From an uncultured cyanobacterium (GTDB taxonomy: Bacteria; Cyanobacteriota; Cyanobacteriia; Cyanobacteriales; Nostocaceae): a stretch of 64,000 bases of DNA. Under the pieces are notes generated by a model. The model made no database searches and was not told the origin of the DNA. It saw nothing but the letters and a program-made list of their open reading frames with translations. The translations under genes and the position numbers were made by a program. Positions 61,788 through 64,000 of the stretch are shown in pieces. The DNA lies in contig CAIVAU010000141.1 of assembly GCA_903903925.1 (NCBI GenBank), positions 94,663 through 158,662 of the forward strand, in the 5' to 3' direction. The stretch's first letter is position 1. Every line of letters starts with the position of its first letter.

Positions 61788-63122
61788 CAGGTATTTATCA
61801 GAGCTAAAGCCAGAGCCGACGAACTGGGCATTAAACCTCCTTCCCATATGACTGTTTATCGGATTTTGCAACCGTTAATAGATGAAATAGAGCAAGCTAA
61901 GAGTATTCGCTCTCCGGGTTGGCGTGGTTCGCGGCTATCGGTGAAAACCCGTGATGGGAAAGATTTACAAGTAGAACATAGTAACCAAGTTTGGCAATGC
62001 GACCATACCCTTGTTGATATTTTATTGGTAGACCAGCATGGGAAAATTCTCAGTCGTCCTTGGTTGACAACAGTTATTGATAGTTATTCACGCTGCATTA
62101 TGGGGATTAACTTGGGCTACGATGCACCAAGTTCTCAAGTTGTAGCTTTGGCGTTACGTCATGCAATTTTACCCAAGCAATATGGTTCAGAGTATGGACT
62201 TCACGAAGAATGGAGTACTTCTGGTTTACCGCAACACTTTTATACAGATGGGGGCAAGGATTTTCGCTCCAACCATTTGCAACAGATAGGAGTGCAATTA
62301 GGGTTTGTTTGTCATTTGCGTGACAGACCATCTGAAGGTGGTAGTGTCGAGCGTCCGTTTAAAACTTTTAACACAGAGTTATTCTCAAGTTTACCAGGAT
62401 ATACAGGGTCAAACGTTCAAGAACGCCCAGAGTCAGCAGAAAAAGAAGCTTGCTTGACGCTGCGACAGTTAGAGCAAAATTTGGTGCGTTACATCGTTGA
62501 TAACTATAACCAGCGACTTGATGCACGTATGGGCGACCAGACAAGGTTTCAACGTTGGGAATCAGGGTTAATTGCAATGCCAGATTTGCTTTCAGAGCGG
62601 GATTTGGATATTTGCCTGATGAAGCAGACACGGCGACAAATCCAGCGTGGGGGATATTTACAATTTGAAAATATTATGTATCGGGGTGAGCTTTTAGCTG
62701 GTTACGCAGGGGAAAGTGTTGTGTTGCGCTATGACCCCAGAGACATCACAAAGATTTTAGTTTACCGCAGGGAAGGGGATCGGGAGGTATTTCTTGCCCG
62801 TGCTTATGCTCAAGATTTGCAGACAGAGGAACTATCTTTGGATGAGGCAAAAGCTAGCAGTCGTAAAGTGCGCTCAGCGGGTAAGGCTGTGAGCAATCGG
62901 TCAATTTTGGCAGAAGTTCGGGAACGAGAAACTTTTTCTACATCAAAGAAAACCAAAAAAGAGCGTCAAAAAGTAGAACAGGCTGAAGTTAAAAAAGCCA
63001 AACAATCCATACCTGTTGAGCCAGAGGAATCAGTAGATGCGGTATCTATTGATAACGAACCTGGGTCAGAGATGCCAGAAGTATTTGATTACGAACAAAT
63101 GCGTGAAGATTACGGGTGGTAA
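61788..63122 (+). CDS. tnsB: TnsB-like DDE transposase, 5'-truncated
   Basis: The open frame runs from 61788, with the first ATG at 61848 (424 residues). The DDE residues are all in place: WQCDHTLVD (Asp), FYTDGGKDF (Asp) and RPSEGGSVERPF (Glu). The flanks ILSRPWLTTVIDSYSRCIMG, QRGGYLQFENIMYRGELLAG and the tail VFDYEQMREDYGW match type V-K CRISPR-associated transposase TnsB as I remember it. The first roughly 130 residues (end-binding domains) are absent, so transposon-end recognition is presumably lost. It is followed by a tnsC-like gene 2 bp after the stop. Confidence 0.85.
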   Translation, partial: QVFIRAKARADELGIKPPSHMTVYRILQPLIDEIEQAKSIRSPGWRGSRLSVKTRDGKDLQVEHSNQVWQCDHTLVDILLVDQHGKILSRPWLTTVIDSYSRCIMGINLGYDAPSSQVVALALRHAILPKQYGSEYGLHEEWSTSGLPQHFYTDGGKDFRSNHLQQIGVQLGFVCHLRDRPSEGGSVERPFKTFNTELFSSLPGYTGSNVQERPESAEKEACLTLRQLEQNLVRYIVDNYNQRLDARMGDQTRFQRWESGLIAMPDLLSERDLDICLMKQTRRQIQRGGYLQFENIMYRGELLAGYAGESVVLRYDPRDITKILVYRREGDREVFLARAYAQDLQTEELSLDEAKASSRKVRSAGKAVSNRSILAEVRERETFSTSKKTKKERQKVEQAEVKKAKQSIPVEPEESVDAVSIDNEPGSEMPEVFDYEQMREDYGW

Positions 63123-63124
63123 AA

Positions 63125-63890
63125 ATGACTTCACTTGAAGCTCAAGCAGTCGCCAAACAATTGGGTGATATTCCGATTAATAGTGAGAAATTGCAAGCGG
63201 AGATTCAACGATTAAATCGTAAGGGTTTTGTTCCACTTGAACAAGTACAAATTCTTCATGACTGGTTGGAAGGAAAGCGCCAATCACGTCAGTCTGGGCG
63301 TGTTGTAGGTGAGTCGAGAACTGGTAAAACTATGGGTTGCGATGCCTATAGGTTAAGAAATAAACCTCTTCATTTGGCTGGAAAACCACCAACTGTACCT
63401 GTGGCATATATCCAAATACCCCAAGAGTGCGGCGCTAAGGAGTTATTTGGGGTAATTATGGAGCATTTGAAATATCAGGTAACTAAAGGAACAGTGGCAG
63501 AAATCAGAGATAGGACGCTGCGTGTTCTCAAGGGTTGCGGAGTTGAAATGTTGATTATTGATGAGGCTGACCGCTTCAAGCCAAAAACTTTCGCGCTTTG
63601 TGCGTGATATTTTTGACAAGTTGGAAATAGCAGTGATTTTAGTTGGTACTGACCGATTAGACGCAGTCATTAAGCGGGATGAGCAGGTTTACAACCGTTT
63701 TCGCTCTTGTCACCGTTTTGGGAAAATGTCAGGGGAAGATTTTAAGCGGACGGTGGAGATTTGGGAGAAGCAAATATTGAAACTGCCTGTTGCTTCCAAT
63801 CTTTCGGATAAAACAATGCTGAAGACTTTGGGAGAAGCAACCGGAGGTTACATTGGTTTGCTAGAGCGCCGGTCGAGTAGAAGGTATTGA
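63125..63890 (+). pseudogene. tnsC: TnsC-like AAA+ ATPase, frameshifted and 3'-truncated
   Basis: It begins at the ATG at 63125 and encodes KQLGDIPINSEKLQAEIQRL, RVVGESRTGKTMGCDAYRL (Walker A), EMLIIDEADRFKPKTF (Walker B) and then goes out of frame; the first frame ends at 63605-63607. One extra base near 63593-63596 explains this, since the next frame resumes VRDIFDKLEIAVILVGTDRL and RDEQVYNRFRSCHRFGKMSG. The end (LLERRSSRRY) departs from the family after GYIGLL, so the last 30 or so residues are gone too. It resembles the V-K CAST TnsC. Confidence 0.85.
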
Positions 63891-64000
63891 CAAATGAGGC
63901 ACGGCATGCTTGAGAAGTGGTGTGAATTCCGCAAAGCTTTTACAACCTTGTCGGTTTGATAGTTTCAAAAAGTAAGCATCCAAGAAAGACACCCTCATTC
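63891..64000 (+). other. End of window, no gene seen
   Basis: No tniQ-like start, Cas12k-like sequence or CRISPR repeat can be seen in the last 110 bp. Those parts would have to lie beyond the edge or be absent. Confidence 0.4.

Noticed and set aside
63891..64000. CRISPR repeat or Cas12k next to the TnsB/TnsC remnants
   Set aside because: Nothing repeated or protein-like is visible before the edge of the window. Claiming a full CAST is not supported here.

Overview
The window looks like chromosome of a filamentous, probably heterocyst-forming (Nostocales-type) cyanobacterium. The evidence is: oxygen-dependent chlorophyll and haem genes (acsF, hemF); a hopanoid side-chain cluster; DevB-DevC-DevA exporter genes; many GCGATCGC (HIP1) octamers; abundant intergenic heptamer-type tandem repeats; Ser/Thr kinases fused to other domains; and remnants of a TnsB/TnsC module like those of type V-K CRISPR-associated transposons. 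All names come from recognising protein motifs by eye; no search was run.

Layout. 1-3.0 kb: the edge of a methyltransferase-type gene, a TPR protein, a HigBA-type toxin-antitoxin pair and a small conserved gene. 3.1-7.0 kb: a probable operon of pseudouridine synthase, zinc-ribbon PP2C phosphatase and FHA-kinase. 7.0-19 kb: housekeeping genes (TPP riboswitch-thiC, pyrE, tRNA, CNNM-type transporter, queC, Gfo/Idh/MocA oxidoreductase, a chromosomal ParM/ParR-like pair, phosphoglucomutase). Short tandem repeats fill the gaps and run into gene ends. 19-25 kb: hopanoid genes (nucleosidase, RND transporter, hpnA, hpnH). 25-29 kb: HAD phosphatase, hemF, acsF and two gene relics. 29-34.4 kb: Uma2 nuclease and a devBCA exporter divergent from a TetR regulator, with a palindromic double operator between them. 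34.4-45.6 kb: small toxin-antitoxin pairs, a DUF3482-like GTPase, TPR protein, sfsA, leuC, gluconokinase, a TIM-barrel isomerase and a DJ-1 family gene.

45.8-48.8 kb holds two Ser/Thr kinases. The second is fused to a formylglycine-generating-enzyme (C-type-lectin-like) domain whose last 70 bases show the codon pattern of a diversity-generating retroelement (DGR) variable region. No reverse transcriptase or template repeat was seen here, so it would be a remote DGR target. 48.9-53 kb is accessory: a PD-(D/E)XK-like protein, a partly duplicated Rpn/DUF4351-type gene, a MazF-like/Panacea pair and an orphan XRE antitoxin. 53-58.3 kb has a DUF3604 protein, a zinc-ribbon PstS-like protein, a 150-bp MITE with an 8-bp target duplication, and modA.

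58.4-64 kb is a graveyard: an internally deleted GNAT gene, a TIGR04255/HTH cassette whose third gene is cut, the 3' end of hsdS, a zeta-like ATPase with a small partner, a 5'-truncated TnsB with its DDE residues intact, and a frameshifted, 3'-truncated TnsC. The most interesting items are the kinase-FGE DGR target with an internal Tat-like motif, the decayed CAST module, the MITE, the double TetR operator, and repeats that have entered coding sequence.
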